From Thermodesulfobacterium hveragerdense DSM 12571 (GTDB lineage Bacteria > Desulfobacterota > Thermodesulfobacteria > Thermodesulfobacteriales > Thermodesulfobacteriaceae): a stretch of DNA of 64,000 nt. Both the position numbers and the translations under genes were made by a program. The number at the start of each line of letters is the position of its first letter. Positions within the stretch are counted from its first letter, which is position 1. The notes beneath the pieces were generated by a model. That model was given only the letters and a program-made list of their open reading frames with translations, had not been told where the DNA came from and searched no databases. Location of the stretch: positions 1 through 64,000 of the forward strand of contig NZ_AUIT01000007.1 of NCBI RefSeq assembly GCF_000423845.1, in the 5' to 3' direction. Of this stretch, positions 35,410-44,368 are shown piece after piece.

Positions 35410-36810
35410 ATGCAACTTAAACTTTATCCTGAAGATACCATTGCTGCTATTTCTACACCCTTAGGGCGTGGAGCTATAGGTGTCATCAAAATAAGCGGTG
35501 AGTCTGCTTTATCTATTTTAAAACAAATATTTAAAACTAAAAAACCTCAACCTTCCTTTCAGTCTCATCGACTTTACTATGGTTTTATCGTGGACCCAGA
35601 AACAGAAAGAGTAGTAGACGAGGTTATGGCAGTTTACATGCAAAAACCTAAGACATATACAAGAGAAGATGTGGTAGAGATTTATGCTCATAGTGGGACT
35701 CTTATTTTAAAAAAGATCTTAGAACTTGTTTTAAAAGCAGGGGCAAGGCTTGCTCAACCAGGAGAGTTTACTTTAAGGGCTTACCTCAACGGAAGGATTG
35801 ACCTTTCTCAAGCAGAAGCCATTCAAGAGTTGATCTCAGCCAAAACAGAAAAGGCTCTCCAACTCTCCTTAAATACCCTTTTAGGCAGGCTTTCAGAAAA
35901 GATAAACCAGATAAGACAAAATCTCTTAGACCTTCTAGCTCAGGTAGAAAGCGCCATAGACTTTCCAGAAGAAAACCTTGAGATACTTGAACCACCTCAA
36001 CTTATCGAAAAAATAAGCTCTCAAATTATCCCTCAATTACAACAGCTTATCAAAAATTATCAAGAAGGAAAGATATATAAAGAAGGTATCAGTTTAGTGA
36101 TAGCCGGAAAACCTAACGTAGGCAAATCCTCTCTAATGAACGCCCTTTTAAAAGAAGAACGAGCTATCGTTACCCCTATCCCTGGGACTACCAGGGACTT
36201 TTTAGAAGAAGAGGCAACCATCGAGGGACTTCCGGTTAAACTTATAGACACTGCCGGGATAAGGGCTACAGAAGATCCTATAGAAAAAATAGGGGTAGAA
36301 AGGGCTAAACACAAGTTTAAAGAGGCAGACCTTATCTTGTTTTTGGTAGACGTAAGTTCTCCTCCTTCTGAAGAAGAAAAAAACCTTTTTGAAGAGGTAA
36401 AAATCTACCCCCACTTGGTTTTAATCAACAAGATAGACTTAATACCAAACTATTTAGAAGCATGGGAGAAAGAACTGGAAAAATGGGGGGTCAAAGACTA
36501 CTTACCTATTTCTGTAAAAGAAGGAAAAAACTTAGACCTTTTAGGTAAAAAAATCTTTGAAAAAATCACCGGAGGTAAAGAACCAGAGATACCTGATTTA
36601 GTACCTAACTTAAGACAAAAAATTTCTTTAGAAAAGGCGATAAGGTATCTAAAAAACGCTTTAGAAGAGCTTAAAAAACCTAATCCCCTTCCTGAGATCA
36701 TCTCTATAGAAATAAGAGAGGCGATTTCTGCTCTTTCTGAAATCATAGGAGAGGTTACCACCGAAGACCTTTTGACTCAAATCTTTTCGACTTTTTGTAT
36801 AGGAAAATAA
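35410..36810 (+). CDS. mnmE: tRNA uridine-5-carboxymethylaminomethyl GTPase MnmE
   Basis: 466 residues. N-terminal folate-binding domain (DTIAAISTPLGRGAIGVIKISG), helical middle, and an inserted G domain: GKPNVGKSSLMNALL (P-loop), TPGTT-type switch (PIPGTTRDFLEE), DTAGIR and NKID. C-terminal FCIGK with the invariant Cys. With MnmG it modifies wobble uridine-34 of several tRNAs. The start ATG fits the family N-terminus but has a GC hairpin immediately upstream. Confidence 0.96.
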   Translation: MQLKLYPEDTIAAISTPLGRGAIGVIKISGESALSILKQIFKTKKPQPSFQSHRLYYGFIVDPETERVVDEVMAVYMQKPKTYTREDVVEIYAHSGTLILKKILELVLKAGARLAQPGEFTLRAYLNGRIDLSQAEAIQELISAKTEKALQLSLNTLLGRLSEKINQIRQNLLDLLAQVESAIDFPEENLEILEPPQLIEKISSQIIPQLQQLIKNYQEGKIYKEGISLVIAGKPNVGKSSLMNALLKEERAIVTPIPGTTRDFLEEEATIEGLPVKLIDTAGIRATEDPIEKIGVERAKHKFKEADLILFLVDVSSPPSEEEKNLFEEVKIYPHLVLINKIDLIPNYLEAWEKELEKWGVKDYLPISVKEGKNLDLLGKKIFEKITGGKEPEIPDLVPNLRQKISLEKAIRYLKNALEELKKPNPLPEIISIEIREAISALSEIIGEVTTEDLLTQIFSTFCIGK

Positions 36811-36824
36811 TTGCAGAGGGATAG

Positions 36825-37598
36825 ATGTACGTCCTTTCTTTAGCAGGGTTTGACCCTTCAGGAGGAGCAGGAATTTTAGTAGATGTTAAGGTCTTTTCTC
36901 TGTTAGGTTTAAAAGGAGGTGGTATACCTACTGCCCTTACCCTGCAAAACACCTCTGTTTTCAAAGGCTGGGTCCCTATAGATTTAGATTACTTTAAAGA
37001 AGCTTTACAGATGGTGTTTTCTGACCTAACTGTAACCGGCGTAAAAATAGGTATGGTTGGGTCTTGCGAGGTGTTAGAAATACTTGTCTTTTACCTTAGA
37101 AAATATCGGCAGCAACTTTCAGCAGTAGTTTATGACCCTGTGCTTAAGGCTACCCTAAATCATCCTCTTTTTTCTTCTGAAGAATTTTTAGACTTGGTCA
37201 AAAGGGAGCTACTACCTCTTTTAGACTTTATTACCCCTAATCTTTATGAAGCTTCTTTGCTAACCGGTAAACATATAAACACTGCAGAAGATTTAGAGGA
37301 GGCAGCCAAAAACCTTTTGGAATATGGATGCAGGCAGGTGGTGATTACAGGTTATCAAAGGAAGAATAAAATTTACGACTATTTCTTTTCAAAAGAAAAT
37401 AAAGTGTCCTTAGGGAAAAAAAAGTTAAACCTTGAGTTTCATGGGACTGGGTGTGCTTTTTCTTCAAGTCTTTTGAGTTTTTTAGTTAAAGGTTTTCCTC
37501 CTTTTTTTGCCTTTAAAAAAGCCAAAAATTGGTTATACTTATACCTCAAAAAAGCAAGCGTTCAACCTTTAGGAGGGAAAATATGCCTATTTCTTTAG
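36825..37598 (+). CDS. thiD: Hydroxymethylpyrimidine (phosphate) kinase
   Basis: 257 residues, ribokinase fold. LSLAGFDPSGGAGILVDVKVF is the ThiD signature, GIPTALTLQNTSVF follows, TPNLYEASLLTG lies near the ATP site and HGTGCAFSSSLLSFLVKG is the anion hole/catalytic region (C in place of the usual Asp-flanked motif GTGC is normal for ThiD). Phosphorylates HMP and HMP-P in thiamine synthesis. Overlaps gatC by 16 nt; no thiamine riboswitch is seen upstream. Confidence 0.9.
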   Translation: MYVLSLAGFDPSGGAGILVDVKVFSLLGLKGGGIPTALTLQNTSVFKGWVPIDLDYFKEALQMVFSDLTVTGVKIGMVGSCEVLEILVFYLRKYRQQLSAVVYDPVLKATLNHPLFSSEEFLDLVKRELLPLLDFITPNLYEASLLTGKHINTAEDLEEAAKNLLEYGCRQVVITGYQRKNKIYDYFFSKENKVSLGKKKLNLEFHGTGCAFSSSLLSFLVKGFPPFFAFKKAKNWLYLYLKKASVQPLGGKICLFL

Positions 37599-37879
37599 AA
37601 GAAGTACTTAAGATCGCCCACTTATGCAGGCTTGAATTTGACGAAGAGGAGGCTAAAAAGTTTTCTGAAGAGCTTTCTAAAATTTTAGACTATTTTGAAA
37701 CCTTACAAACCTTAGACACTCAAGATGTACCACCTACCTTTCATGCCGTAAAACTCCCTACCCCTTACAGAGAAGATGAAGTTAAATCTTTTGATAACAT
37801 AGAAGGGTTGCTTGCTAACTCTCCTAAGGTGAAAGATAACATGATAGTGGTTCCTAAAGTAGTGAAATCTCCTGCATAA
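37583..37879 (+). CDS. gatC: Glu-tRNA(Gln)/Asp-tRNA(Asn) amidotransferase subunit C
   Basis: 98 residues from ATG 37583, chosen because AGGAGGG sits 9 nt upstream; a longer frame begins at 37529. ISLEEVLKIAHLCRLEFDEEEAKKFSEELSKILDYFETLQTLDT is diagnostic; the C-terminus wraps around GatA (YREDEVKSFDNIEGLLANSPKV). Stabilises the GatCAB complex that makes Gln-tRNA and/or Asn-tRNA. gatB is elsewhere. Confidence 0.95.
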   Translation: MPISLEEVLKIAHLCRLEFDEEEAKKFSEELSKILDYFETLQTLDTQDVPPTFHAVKLPTPYREDEVKSFDNIEGLLANSPKVKDNMIVVPKVVKSPA

Positions 37880-37897
37880 ACTCAAGAGAGGTGAGTA

Positions 37898-39367
37898 ATG
37901 AAAGGCACAACAATAACAGAGTTTACCATAAAAATTGCTTTGGAGATGCTTGAAAAAGGAGAGATAAGCTCTGTTGAGCTTGTGGAAGAAACGTTTAACC
38001 AAATTAAAAGGTTTGATCCTGAGGTCAAGGCCTTTTTACATCTGTTTGAAGAAGAAGCCCTTTTAAAAGCCAAGGAAGCTGATGAAAAACGAAAAAAAGG
38101 TGAAAAAGGAAGCCTTTTAGGAATTCCCCTTTCTATTAAAGACAACATCTGTGTCAAAGGACATCCTACTACCTGTGGTTCCAAAATTTTAGAAAACTTT
38201 ATCGCCCCTTATGAAGCTACGGTGGTTGAAAAACTAAAGGCTGAAGGGGCTGTGTTGATAGGAAAGACAAACTTAGATGAGTTTGCCATGGGATCTTCTA
38301 CAGAAAATTCTGCCTTTTTTACCACAAAAAATCCCTGGGATTTAGAAAGGGTTCCTGGAGGCTCATCTGGTGGTTCTGCCGCGGCTGTAGCTGTAAGGAT
38401 GGGGATTGGGTCTTTAGGCTCTGATACCGGAGGGTCAATCAGACAACCTGCCGCTTTTTGTGGAGTAGTGGGATTAAAACCTACCTATGGCCTGGTCTCT
38501 CGTTATGGTTTGGTAGCCTTTGCCTCTTCTTTAGATCAGATCGGACCTTTCGGATTAACTGTAGAAGATATTGCTATACTTTTAAAAGCCATCGCAGGAA
38601 AGGATGAAAAAGACTCTACCTCTGCCGCGGTTAGCATACCAGACTACTTACAAGTGATAAATCAAAACGAAAAAACTAAATTTACCATAGGCCTTCCTAA
38701 GGAATATCTCCAAACCGAAATGGACCCAGAAATAAAACAAAAGATCGAAGAGGTAGTAAACCTACTCAGGAAAACCCATGATATTAAAGAAGTGTCTTTA
38801 CCTCATACCCCCTATGCAGTAGCTACTTATTACATTATCGCTCCTGCTGAGGCTTCATCAAATCTGGCACGTTACGACGGTGTTAAATATGGATTAAGAG
38901 TAGAAAGCTCTAATCTAATCGACATGTATAAAAAAACCAGAGCCAAAGGGTTTGGGAAAGAAGTAAAAAGAAGGATCATGATAGGGACTTATGCCCTTTC
39001 TGCCGGATACTATGATGCCTTTTATCTCAAGGCCTCTAAGGTGAGAACCCTGATTTTAAGGGACTTTTTAGAGGCTTTTAAACAGGTTGACCTCTTAATC
39101 ACCCCTGTAACCCCTACCCCACCTTTTAAAATAGGAGAAAAGATTACTGACCCCTTGCAGATGTATCTTTCTGACATCTTCACCATCCCGGTTAATCTGG
39201 CAGGACTTCCTGGTCTTAGCCTACCAGTAGGTCTTAACTCAGAGGGTCTTCCTATAGGTTTACAGATAATAGGACCTCATTTTAGAGAAGATTTACTCCT
39301 TAGCTTGGCCTATCAAATAGAAAAAATGATAGACCAAAGGTTTGTACCTCCTCTGTTAAAAAGTTAA
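37898..39367 (+). CDS. gatA: Glu-tRNA(Gln)/Asp-tRNA(Asn) amidotransferase subunit A
   Basis: 489 residues, amidase-signature family. The Ser-cisSer-Lys triad is visible: Lys in IPLSIKDNICVKG, cis-Ser in VPGGSSGGSAAAVA, and nucleophile Ser in SLGSDTGGSIRQPAAFCG. Releases ammonia from glutamine and channels it to GatB. GAGAGGTG ribosome site, 18 nt after gatC. Confidence 0.96.
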   Translation: MKGTTITEFTIKIALEMLEKGEISSVELVEETFNQIKRFDPEVKAFLHLFEEEALLKAKEADEKRKKGEKGSLLGIPLSIKDNICVKGHPTTCGSKILENFIAPYEATVVEKLKAEGAVLIGKTNLDEFAMGSSTENSAFFTTKNPWDLERVPGGSSGGSAAAVAVRMGIGSLGSDTGGSIRQPAAFCGVVGLKPTYGLVSRYGLVAFASSLDQIGPFGLTVEDIAILLKAIAGKDEKDSTSAAVSIPDYLQVINQNEKTKFTIGLPKEYLQTEMDPEIKQKIEEVVNLLRKTHDIKEVSLPHTPYAVATYYIIAPAEASSNLARYDGVKYGLRVESSNLIDMYKKTRAKGFGKEVKRRIMIGTYALSAGYYDAFYLKASKVRTLILRDFLEAFKQVDLLITPVTPTPPFKIGEKITDPLQMYLSDIFTIPVNLAGLPGLSLPVGLNSEGLPIGLQIIGPHFREDLLLSLAYQIEKMIDQRFVPPLLKS

Positions 39368-39385
39368 CATCCAAGGATAAGGCCC

Positions 39386-40261
39386 ATGAAAAAAAAGGCA
39401 CTTGGCAAAGGGCTTTCTGAACTAATCCCTGACATAGACCAGGAGATCTCTTTACAAGAAAAAGCTGACCATAAAGGCATAAGGTTTATTCCTGTAGATT
39501 ACATACTTTTTTCTCCACTACAACCCAGATTAGTGTACAAAGAAGATGAAGAGTTTGAAGAGCTGGTTAAGTCCATAAAAGAGACAGGGATTTTGCAACC
39601 TATTTTAGTACGAGAAAAAGGAGAAGGGTTGTTTGAGTGTATTGCAGGAGAACGCAGGCTTAGAGCTTGTAAAAAAGCTGGAATCTCTGAAGTCCCTGCC
39701 ATCATCAAAAACCTTTCTGATGAAGAGGTCTTAGTAGTTGCGTTGATAGAAAACTTGCAGAGGAAAAATCTAAATCCTTTAGAAGAGGCGATAGCTTATA
39801 AAAACCTTGCAGAAAAGTTCGGTTATACTCAAGAAGAGATTGCAGCCAAAGTAGGTAAAGACCGTGCCACTGTAGCTAATCTTCTCAGGCTTTTAAACCT
39901 TCCTCAAGAAATTCAGCAAGACCTTATGGAGGAAAAGCTTACGGTAGGTCATGCTAAGGCCCTTCTATCCCTAATTTCTAAAGAAAAACAATTAGAGGTA
40001 AGAAACCTTATCCTGCAAAAAGGACTTTCAGTAAGAGAAACTGAAAGGCTGGTTAACAAGCTTTTAGCAGGAGATAAATCAAAAAAAATAAAACAACCTG
40101 ACCCTAATCTTTTATATTTGTCTGAAGAAATAAGTAAACTGGTTGGCACAAAGGTTAACGTAAAAGTACAAAACAAAAAAACCTATTTTATCTTTGAGTT
40201 TGAAGAAACAGAAAGGGTAGAAGATTTTTTGGAAACTCTTAAAAAAGCCTTTGGTATTTAG
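39386..40261 (+). CDS. parB: Chromosome partitioning protein ParB
   Basis: 291 residues. N-terminal ParA-stimulating motif (KKALGKGLSELIPD), ParB/Srx CTPase domain with ILVREKGEGLFECIAGERRLRACKKAG (GERRxRA is the CTP-binding box), helix-turn-helix DNA-binding region (FGYTQEEIAAKVGKDRATVANLLRLLNLP) and a C-terminal dimerisation end. Loads at parS and spreads as a CTP clamp. Usually paired with parA, but none is adjacent, and I saw no parS (TGTTTCACGTGAAACA) in the window. Confidence 0.95.
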   Translation: MKKKALGKGLSELIPDIDQEISLQEKADHKGIRFIPVDYILFSPLQPRLVYKEDEEFEELVKSIKETGILQPILVREKGEGLFECIAGERRLRACKKAGISEVPAIIKNLSDEEVLVVALIENLQRKNLNPLEEAIAYKNLAEKFGYTQEEIAAKVGKDRATVANLLRLLNLPQEIQQDLMEEKLTVGHAKALLSLISKEKQLEVRNLILQKGLSVRETERLVNKLLAGDKSKKIKQPDPNLLYLSEEISKLVGTKVNVKVQNKKTYFIFEFEETERVEDFLETLKKAFGI

Positions 40262-40277
40262 AACTATTTTCTAACAT

Positions 40278-40619
40278 TTAGGCCCTTACATAGGCATATC
40301 CTTCCTGTTGCAGCTCTACTAAAGCTTTAATACCAGCAGGAACGGTCTTACCTCCTTTAGGCACTGCCTCAAAAGGTATGTTAAATCCTTTTAAAGCGTT
40401 TTCACAAAAATAAACCTCTCCTCCTAAAGCAAGTAGCTCGTTAAAAAGGTCTGTATAAGAAGTAAAATCTTTTAAAACGGTTATTCCTTCAAAGTTAACG
40501 ATTATTTTAACCAAAGGTTGTTCTTCAGACCTACAAGCATTAAGAAAATTTTTCGCCATCTTTAAAGCTGGTACAAACCTATCAGATTGAGGAACATGTA
40601 ATAAAAGCTTTAACCCCAT
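40278..40619 (-). CDS. DsrE-family hypothetical protein
   Basis: 113 residues from ATG 40619 (GAGGAGGG upstream; an in-frame GTG is 15 nt earlier). Rossmann-like layout (LKLLLHVPQSDRFVPALKMAKNFL, VKIIVNFEGITVLKD, GGEVYFCENALKGF...VPAGIKALVELQQEGYAYVRA) typical of DsrE/YchN-like proteins. A Cys in YFCENALKG corresponds to the variable cysteine position of the family. Some DsrE relatives carry sulfur; function here is unknown. Immediately downstream of gpsA (15 nt), convergent with parB. Confidence 0.75.
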   Translation of the reverse strand: MGLKLLLHVPQSDRFVPALKMAKNFLNACRSEEQPLVKIIVNFEGITVLKDFTSYTDLFNELLALGGEVYFCENALKGFNIPFEAVPKGGKTVPAGIKALVELQQEGYAYVRA

Positions 40620-40634
40620 ACTTACCCTCCTCAC

Positions 40635-41651
40635 CTATGATAATATATCCAAGCTTTCAAACTCTTTTTTAAGCCTCCTTGAAAGGAGCCTTTTTAAACA
40701 TTTTTGAGGGTTTTCCTTTTCAAAAAGGACATGGTAAACCTCTTCACAGATAGGCATCTCTATCTTAAAATGACGGGCTAAACTTCTTACTACCTTAGCA
40801 GTTTTAACTCCTTCAGCTACCTCTCTCAAGTTTTGCAGGATATCTTCTAATTTTTCTCCCTTCCCTATTCGGTATCCTACTTGATAATTCCGAGAAAGGG
40901 CACCTGTACAGGTTAAAACAAGATCTCCAAGGCCTGCAAGACCATAAAAAGTAGAAGGCTGTCCACCCATCTTGATACCTAAACGTATCATCTCTATAAG
41001 ACCACGGGTTATCAAAGAAGCCCTGGCATTAAGTCCTAATTGAAGTCCGTCGCAAATCCCAGAAGCTATGGCTATCACGTTTTTTATGGCACCAGCAATC
41101 TCAACCCCAAGGGGATCATCACTTCTGTAAACCCTAAAATAAGGCTGAGCTATTAGTTCTTGGATCCTTTTGGTTTCTTCTTCTTTTTTACCTGCCAAAA
41201 CCACCGCTGTAGGAAGCTCCTTAGCCACCTCTTTAGCAAAAGAAGGTCCTCCCAACACCATCACTTCGCAACCCTCAGGCAACAACTCCGTTAATATATT
41301 ATAAGGAGTCTTTCCTGTTTCTAAGTCTATCCCCTTGATAGCAGAAACATGATATTTTATCCGTTCAGCCAAAGATTTTAACCCTTCTAACAGATGTCTT
41401 AAGGCATAGGAAGGCACCACCCAAAAAATTGCCTCAGAGTTACCAAAAGCTTCTTCCGGGTCTAAGGTAGCTTTTAATTTTTTAGGAAGCTTAATTCCGG
41501 GAAGGTAAAAAGGATTTTCTTTTTCCTTATTGATGCTATCACAAACGACTTCCCTTCTAACTAAAAGAGAAACCTCGATGTCTTTTGAGGCTAATACCCT
41601 ACCTAAGGCTGTTCCCCAACTTCCTCCTCCTATTACCGTTATCTTCTTCAT
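40635..41651 (-). CDS. gpsA: Glycerol-3-phosphate dehydrogenase [NAD(P)+]
   Basis: 338 residues. ITVIGGGSWGTALGRVLASK is the NAD-binding loop; VSAIKGIDLETG, GGPSFAKEVA, EIAGAIKNVIAIASGICDGLQLGLNARASLITRGL (catalytic Lys in GAIKN) and GLGDLVLTCTGALSRNYQVG complete the family set. Makes sn-glycerol-3-phosphate for phospholipids. Starts 19 nt after the upstream peptide-binding gene. Confidence 0.95.
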   Translation of the reverse strand: MKKITVIGGGSWGTALGRVLASKDIEVSLLVRREVVCDSINKEKENPFYLPGIKLPKKLKATLDPEEAFGNSEAIFWVVPSYALRHLLEGLKSLAERIKYHVSAIKGIDLETGKTPYNILTELLPEGCEVMVLGGPSFAKEVAKELPTAVVLAGKKEEETKRIQELIAQPYFRVYRSDDPLGVEIAGAIKNVIAIASGICDGLQLGLNARASLITRGLIEMIRLGIKMGGQPSTFYGLAGLGDLVLTCTGALSRNYQVGYRIGKGEKLEDILQNLREVAEGVKTAKVVRSLARHFKIEMPICEEVYHVLFEKENPQKCLKRLLSRRLKKEFESLDILS

Positions 41652-41670
41652 ATACTCATGCCTCTTTTTT

Positions 41671-43305
41671 TTATGGTATCAAGTATTTTTGTTTTTCTTT
41701 AGGAACCCACCATTCTTCTAAGTTATACCCTACCCCTATGGCTGAGGTTTTCACCTCCTGAACCCTTGAGCTGATAGCTTCTAAACTCATAGGTATATAA
41801 AGAAACGTATATGGTTGGTCTTCAGCCAAGATCTCTTGCACTTTAAAATAGATTTTTTTTCTTTTTTTAACGTCTAAAGTATATCTTCCTTGTTCTAAAA
41901 GACGATCAAGTTCAAGATTAGCATATCCCACAAAATTTAACCCAGGAGAGACCGTTTTAGAAGAATGGAAAATGTCGTAAAGGTCTGGGTCTGGGCCAGT
42001 AGACCAACCCAAGATAACTGCTTCAAACCTTCTTTTATCTATAAACTGATGGATAAGGGTTGTCCATTCTAAGGTTCGTATCTTTACCTTTATCCCTATT
42101 TTTGAAAGCTCTTGCTGGACAATCTGAGCGGCAAGAAGCCTTGGAAGATTACCTTGATTAACCAATAGGGTAAACTCAAAGGGTTTACCGTCCTTTTCTA
42201 ACCAACCTTTTTCGTTTTTCTTAAAACCTGCTTCTAAAAGTAGATTTAAAGCCTTTTGAGGATCATAAGGACAACTTTTTTCTATCGTTGGGTTGTAAAA
42301 CCAAGCATCAGGTTTATAAGGACCATAAGCCGGTATCCCCTGACCTAAAAGCGCCCCCTTTACTATCTTTTGTTTATCTATCGCATAACACAAAGCCTTT
42401 CTTACCCTTTTGTCTCTAAAAATCGGATGAGCCAAGTTATACCCTATGTAAGTAAAGGAAAAAGCAGGATATTTATAGATATGGAAATATTTTTCTATTT
42501 TTTCCCTCTGAAGTTTTAAGTATTGAAGAGGGGTCATAGAAATCCAGTCTATACCTCCAGAACGGAGCTCCATAAAAAGGGTTGTAGGGTCAAGGATGAT
42601 ACGATAGATAAGATAGTTTAAATAAGGTCTACCTTTATAGTAAAGAGGATTAGCTTTTAAAACAATTTCCTGCTGAGTCTTCCATCGTACCAACGTAAAA
42701 GGGCCATTACCGATGGGATTTCTTCCAAAAACATTTTTTAAATAATCAAGGTCCTTTCCCTCAAGCAGATGTTTCGGAAGAACCACCAAGTTACCCCAAG
42801 AAGAAAGAGCTAAAGCAAAAGGCCTTTTATAGGTAACCCTAAAGGTATAACGATCAAGCACCTCAAACTTTTCTACCTCAAGAAAATCGCTGGCATAGGG
42901 AGTAGGTATCTTAGGGTCAGTAATCAACCGGTAACCAAAAGCTACATCCTCTGCTGTAACCTCAACCCCATCACTCCACTTAACCCCTTTTTTTAAATAG
43001 AAGGTAAAAGTTTTTTGATCCTCCGATATTTCATACCTTTCAGCCAGGTCACCTACAAGATTAAGGTCAGGTCCGTATTTAACCACTCCCAAAAATAGAT
43101 GCCCCCCTATCGTATGACTCATAACATCTGTGGCTATCATAGGCACCATCACGCTGGCATCAGCTATAGCTCCTATAACCAGGGCATCTCCATAATCTTT
43201 AGAAAGACGCTGTTTTGAAGAAGTTCCATATAATGAAATCACCACTCCAAAGCTCAAGGTTAAACATAAAACTAATAAAACTAAAACCTTTGGTTTCAAC
43301 GACAT
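41671..43305 (-). CDS. Extracellular solute-binding protein (oligopeptide type)
   Basis: 544 residues, cluster-5 (SBP_bac_5) family. N-terminal hydrophobic segment (VLVLLVLCLTLSFGVVISLYG, residues about 8-28) exports it; it may be cleaved or anchored. Domain signatures: DLAERYEISEDQKTFTFYLKKGVKWSDGVEVTAEDVAFGY, and VRKALCYAIDKQKIVKGALLGQG. Members deliver peptides, nickel or sugars to ABC importers. No permease or ATPase gene is adjacent, so its partner is elsewhere. The next gene upstream, a small membrane protein, ends 2 nt before its start. Confidence 0.88.
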   Translation of the reverse strand: MSLKPKVLVLLVLCLTLSFGVVISLYGTSSKQRLSKDYGDALVIGAIADASVMVPMIATDVMSHTIGGHLFLGVVKYGPDLNLVGDLAERYEISEDQKTFTFYLKKGVKWSDGVEVTAEDVAFGYRLITDPKIPTPYASDFLEVEKFEVLDRYTFRVTYKRPFALALSSWGNLVVLPKHLLEGKDLDYLKNVFGRNPIGNGPFTLVRWKTQQEIVLKANPLYYKGRPYLNYLIYRIILDPTTLFMELRSGGIDWISMTPLQYLKLQREKIEKYFHIYKYPAFSFTYIGYNLAHPIFRDKRVRKALCYAIDKQKIVKGALLGQGIPAYGPYKPDAWFYNPTIEKSCPYDPQKALNLLLEAGFKKNEKGWLEKDGKPFEFTLLVNQGNLPRLLAAQIVQQELSKIGIKVKIRTLEWTTLIHQFIDKRRFEAVILGWSTGPDPDLYDIFHSSKTVSPGLNFVGYANLELDRLLEQGRYTLDVKKRKKIYFKVQEILAEDQPYTFLYIPMSLEAISSRVQEVKTSAIGVGYNLEEWWVPKEKQKYLIP

Positions 43306-43307
43306 GC

Positions 43308-43799
43308 TTATTCCTGTAAAGAGCTAATCCGAGGTTTTTTAAAAATTTTTATTCCCTTATATATTATTAAAATAAACCTGCTCACTACCACCAAAACGAT
43401 GGCAAAAGCCCACCAAAAAACCTCAAACCCTGTGGCCTTCCCTTCAAAAAGATGTATCATAAATTCTCTTATCAAGAAGGCTATCAAAACCTCTATCAGG
43501 ATTTCCATACTCACTGCCTCGTGTTCAAAATAATCTACAAAAGCCCTTATCAATTCGAGTACAACTATCAAACTCAATACGTTGGTTACCAGATCTTTAA
43601 AACTTGCCCTAACGGTAGGTTCAGTAAAAACAAAGGTAAGGTCTTTAACGGTCTTTAAAATTCCTATACCTAAACTTATGATCAAAATGATGATGGCTAA
43701 ATTAAAAGCAAGCTTAATGATACCTTTATAGACACAAAGGATGACATTTTGTAAAGCCTCTAACTGGGAAGGTGGACTACAGGGAAGGTCTTTTTTCAT
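43308..43799 (-). CDS. PsiE-like small membrane protein
   Basis: 163 residues with four probable membrane helices (about 28-50, 70-90, 95-110 and 125-150; e.g. LAIIILIISLGIGILKTV, FEVFWWAFAIVLVVVSRFILII). LVVLELIRAFVDYFEHEAVSMEILIEVLIAFLIREFMI resembles the phosphate-starvation-inducible PsiE family, function unknown. Overlaps thpR by 4 nt (ATGA) upstream. Confidence 0.72.
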   Translation of the reverse strand: MKKDLPCSPPSQLEALQNVILCVYKGIIKLAFNLAIIILIISLGIGILKTVKDLTFVFTEPTVRASFKDLVTNVLSLIVVLELIRAFVDYFEHEAVSMEILIEVLIAFLIREFMIHLFEGKATGFEVFWWAFAIVLVVVSRFILIIYKGIKIFKKPRISSLQE

Positions 43800-44368
43800 A
43801 CCTTTAGTCCTACCTCCTTAAAGATTTTATAGACAGGACCTTTAGGGGTTAGGTTGCTCTCAAAAAAATCAATCTTTCTTACAGGGAACCTTATACCTTC
43901 AAGCTTTTCAGCCTGTTTGTAAAGGTTCTTAAAGTAGTCTTCAAAGACTGCCTTATCTTTTATTTCTTTTATCCTAAATAGGGTGATATGGGGATGAAAC
44001 CTTTGATCAAGGCCTAACTTAAATTTTTTAAAGGCTTTATGTAAATCTTCTACCAGTTTAAACAAAGTCCCTGAATCTTCTTTAACCCCTATCCAAACCA
44101 CCCTGGGATTGCCTTTTTCAGGGAAAAACCCAAGTTTATCTATGGATAAAACAAAACTTTGATGTTGGGTAGCCACCTTTTCTACAGACTTAACCAACCT
44201 TTCCAAAAGGTTAGCCCCTATTTCTCCGAAAAAAACTAAGGTAAGATGAAAATTTTCCAGTTCTACCCATTTAGTCCTAAGACCCTCTGGTTGTTTAACT
44301 TTTTCTAAATCAGCAAGACCTTTCTTCAACTCCGAGGGCAAATCTATACCTAAGAAAACTCTCATCAT
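43796..44368 (-). CDS. thpR: RNA 2',3'-cyclic phosphodiesterase
   Basis: 190 residues. The two HxTx motifs of the 2H family are visible: FHLTLVFFGEI (residues about 43-53) and HPHITLFRI (about 127-135). Opens 2',3'-cyclic phosphates of RNA ends. The gene overlaps cinA by 59 nt and follows pgpA-cinA as in many bacteria; recA, often next, is replaced here by a PsiE-like gene. Two tandem ATG codons begin the frame. Confidence 0.92.
   Translation of the reverse strand: MMRVFLGIDLPSELKKGLADLEKVKQPEGLRTKWVELENFHLTLVFFGEIGANLLERLVKSVEKVATQHQSFVLSIDKLGFFPEKGNPRVVWIGVKEDSGTLFKLVEDLHKAFKKFKLGLDQRFHPHITLFRIKEIKDKAVFEDYFKNLYKQAEKLEGIRFPVRKIDFFESNLTPKGPVYKIFKEVGLKV

Noticed and set aside
36811-36824. Thiamine riboswitch before thiD
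   Set aside because: Only 14 nt separate mnmE and thiD, with no conserved THI-box elements.
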